In this document: positions 7,205 through 9,053 of the stretch, piece after piece
Position numbering within the stretch: the first letter of the stretch is position 1
Layout of the letters: every line of letters starts with the position of its first letter
Assembly (NCBI GenBank): GCA_035635075.1
Contig: DASQBT010000201.1
Coordinates: forward strand, 1 to 9,053
Direction of reading: 5' to 3'
DNA: 9,053 nucleotides
DNA from: DASQBT01 sp035635075
Lineage (GTDB): Bacteria; Pseudomonadota; Gammaproteobacteria; Burkholderiales; Thiobacillaceae
Notes under the pieces: generated by a model
What the model was told of the DNA's origin: nothing
Seen by the model: the letters and a program-made list of their open reading frames with translations, nothing else
Databases searched by the model: none
Translations under genes and position numbers: made by a program

Positions 7205-9053
7205 AGGCATTTACACTCACTCTTCCCTTTGCTTCTGCTTTCCACCGTTACCGTATCGGCCGGTACGATTCATCATCGCTTGTCGGTCGACGTCGATCCC
7301 GCCACGCATTCACTGAGTGCGGTCGACACGGTGACCCTTCCCGCCTCACCGGTGACGGAAAAATTGAGCTTCCTGCTCAATGCGCATCTGAAGCCCATTT
7401 CATTATCGCCGGGTGTCACGATCCAACTGGATAAGGAGAACGTGGCCGGGAGCGAAGTCGGGATTGAGCTTGAGGAATACGATCGCTCGACCGATGTGAA
7501 ACTGAATTCGTATGAGGTCACCTTCCCAGAGAAACCTACGGGTGAGGTGACCTTTGCCGTGAAATACAGCGGGGTAATTGATTATGAGATCAAGCCGCTG
7601 GGAGAAGAATACGCGCGCGGCTTCAGCCAGACACCCGGCATCATTACCGACAAAGGCGTCTATCTCGCCGGCTCGACCTTCTGGGTGCCGCGCTTCAAGG
7701 AGCCATGGATCAGCTTCGACCTCACTGCCACGATGACACCGCCGTGGACCGTCGTCAGCCAGGGAACGCGCACCGTGAACATGACCGCGAATGGCAAACA
7801 GACGGTCCAGTGGAGTTCGCCCGAACCGATGAAGGAAATCTATTTGATCGCCGCGCCGTTCACCGAGTATCAGCGGTCCGCCGGTGCGGTCGAGCTGATG
7901 GCGTTCCTGAGAAAGCCGGATGAGACGCTCGCAAACCAATATCTCGAGACGACCGCGCAGTATCTGGAGATGTACCGGCAACTCATCGGTCCATATCCGT
8001 TCGCAAAGTTCGCACTTGTCGAGAATTTCTGGGAGACCGGTTACGGCATGCCGTCATTCACCCTGCTCGGCGAGCAGATCCTCCGCTTCCCGTTTATCCT
8101 ACACTCGTCTTATCCGCATGAACTCCTGCATAACTATTGGGGGAACAGTGTCTATGTCGATGTCAGCACGGGGAATTGGTGCGAAGGCTTGGCCGCCTAC
8201 CTGGCGGATCATCTCGTGGCAGAGCAGCGCGTCCAGGGAGAGGAGTACCGCCGGACGACGCTGCAGAAATTCTCCGATTATGTCACGCCGGCGAACGATG
8301 TCCCGCTGAGCCAATTCGTCTCACGAACCAGCCCGGCTACGGAAGCGATCGGCTATGGCAAGAGCTTGATGCTCTGGAACATGCTGCGTGAAAAGGTCGG
8401 CGACGAGGCATTTGTGCGCAGTCTGCAGAAATTCTATCGGGATAATCAGTCTAAAGTGGCCTCGTACGCCAACATTCGTTTGGCCTTCGAGTCGGTGAGC
8501 GGGCAGGATCTAAAGCCCTTCTTCGCGCAATGGGTCGAGCGGGCCGGCGCGCCGGAACTGCTACTCACTAATGTCTCCGCCACTTCCGATCCTGGGCCGT
8601 ACCGCGTGATATTCACGCTCACGCAGCGGCAAGCGGACGATCCATTCATGCTCGACGTACCCATCGCGATCTCGTACGAGAATCGGATCGAGGTGAAGAC
8701 GGTGACGATGACCCAGAAGGAGCAGACCTTCGAGCTTGCCTGTTCGGCGAAGCCGCTGCTCCTTCAGGTTGATCCACAATTCCAGCTCTTCCGGAAACTG
8801 CATGACAGTGAGAGGCCGCCGGCGCTTTCCAGAATTTTGGGTGCGACAGCATCGCTGATTGTCTTGCCGTCGAAGGCAGCGCCGGAGCGGCTGGCACCCT
8901 ATCGGGAACTGGCCGCGAGATGGTCCGCTGACCATTCGAAGCCAATAAGTATCGTGCTGGATACCGATCTGAAGACGCTTCCATCCGATAAATCTGTCTG
9001 GGTGCTCGGCAGCGAGAACGAATTTGCCGCCGTGGTGAAGCAGGGCCTCACGT
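7202..9053 (+). CDS. Secreted M1-like (gluzincin) zinc metallopeptidase, 3' partial
   Basis: The frame is open from ATG 7202 to the window edge (617 residues, no stop). MRHLHSLFPLLLLSTVTVSA is a Sec signal peptide, with cleavage likely after A20, so the enzyme should be periplasmic or secreted. Zinc site: HELLH at 306-310 followed by WGN, and NWCEGLAAY with E328 as the probable third ligand; H306, H310 and E328 bind zinc and E307 activates water if it works like family M1. GYGKSLMLWNML at 384-395 resembles the M1 catalytic-tyrosine motif (Y385). The spacing from the second His to Glu is 17 residues, one less than the usual 18, and the GxMEN exopeptidase motif is replaced by GYGMPSFTLLG at 280-290. 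The N-terminal part (about 21-240) is beta-rich, as expected of an M1 N-terminal domain. Residues beyond about 541 form an unrecognised extra region. It may be an aminopeptidase or an endopeptidase; a peptide substrate is likely but unproven. It follows the peptide importer by 200 bp. Confidence 0.85.
   Translation, partial: MRHLHSLFPLLLLSTVTVSAGTIHHRLSVDVDPATHSLSAVDTVTLPASPVTEKLSFLLNAHLKPISLSPGVTIQLDKENVAGSEVGIELEEYDRSTDVKLNSYEVTFPEKPTGEVTFAVKYSGVIDYEIKPLGEEYARGFSQTPGIITDKGVYLAGSTFWVPRFKEPWISFDLTATMTPPWTVVSQGTRTVNMTANGKQTVQWSSPEPMKEIYLIAAPFTEYQRSAGAVELMAFLRKPDETLANQYLETTAQYLEMYRQLIGPYPFAKFALVENFWETGYGMPSFTLLGEQILRFPFILHSSYPHELLHNYWGNSVYVDVSTGNWCEGLAAYLADHLVAEQRVQGEEYRRTTLQKFSDYVTPANDVPLSQFVSRTSPATEAIGYGKSLMLWNMLREKVGDEAFVRSLQKFYRDNQSKVASYANIRLAFESVSGQDLKPFFAQWVERAGAPELLLTNVSATSDPGPYRVIFTLTQRQADDPFMLDVPIAISYENRIEVKTVTMTQKEQTFELACSAKPLLLQVDPQFQLFRKLHDSERPPALSRILGATASLIVLPSKAAPERLAPYRELAARWSADHSKPISIVLDTDLKTLPSDKSVWVLGSENEFAAVVKQGLT

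Noticed and set aside
7403..7981. 192-codon open frame on the - strand
   Set aside because: It is antisense to the metallopeptidase, whose frame is continuous and has conserved motifs.
1..9053. Search by eye for tRNA, rRNA, CRISPR arrays, insertion sequences and long repeats
   Set aside because: None found. The window is almost fully coding with two gaps of about 180-200 bp.

Overview
The window looks like the chromosome of a Gram-negative, moderately GC-rich environmental bacterium. A lipobox, a Sec signal peptide and a fused indolepyruvate oxidoreductase of the proteobacterial type all fit. A betaproteobacterial origin is my best guess, from general family resemblance only; no search was run. 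All supported genes are on the + strand.

Layout: (1) positions 1-533 hold the C-terminal end of a large indolepyruvate:ferredoxin oxidoreductase-family protein that begins upstream. (2) 534-713 is a gap with a hairpin that looks like a terminator only when read on the - strand. (3) 714-7001 is a tight four-gene operon for an Opp/Dpp/Yej-type peptide ABC importer: a solute-binding lipoprotein with an extra C-terminal membrane helix, a YejB/OppB-like permease, an enlarged YejE/OppC-like permease, and a YejF-like protein with two ATPase domains. Each stop codon overlaps the next start (TTGA, ATGA, ATGA), so the four are very probably co-transcribed and translationally coupled. (4) 7002-7201 is a gap with a second - strand terminator-like hairpin. 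(5) From 7202 to past the right edge lies a secreted M1-like (gluzincin) metallopeptidase with a strong ribosome binding site.

How they may work together: the importer should capture peptides in the periplasm and pass them through the two permeases using ATP hydrolysed by the fused ATPase. The exported metallopeptidase could produce or trim peptides in the same compartment, but it is separated by 200 bp and a shared role is inference. The oxidoreductase acts on arylpyruvates from aromatic amino acids, which is at most loosely related.

I see no RNA gene, CRISPR array, insertion sequence or phage gene. I do not see a convincing undescribed multi-gene system. The most unusual features are the non-canonical active-site spacing and missing GxMEN motif of the metallopeptidase, its extra C-terminal region, and the apparent double membrane tether of the binding protein.
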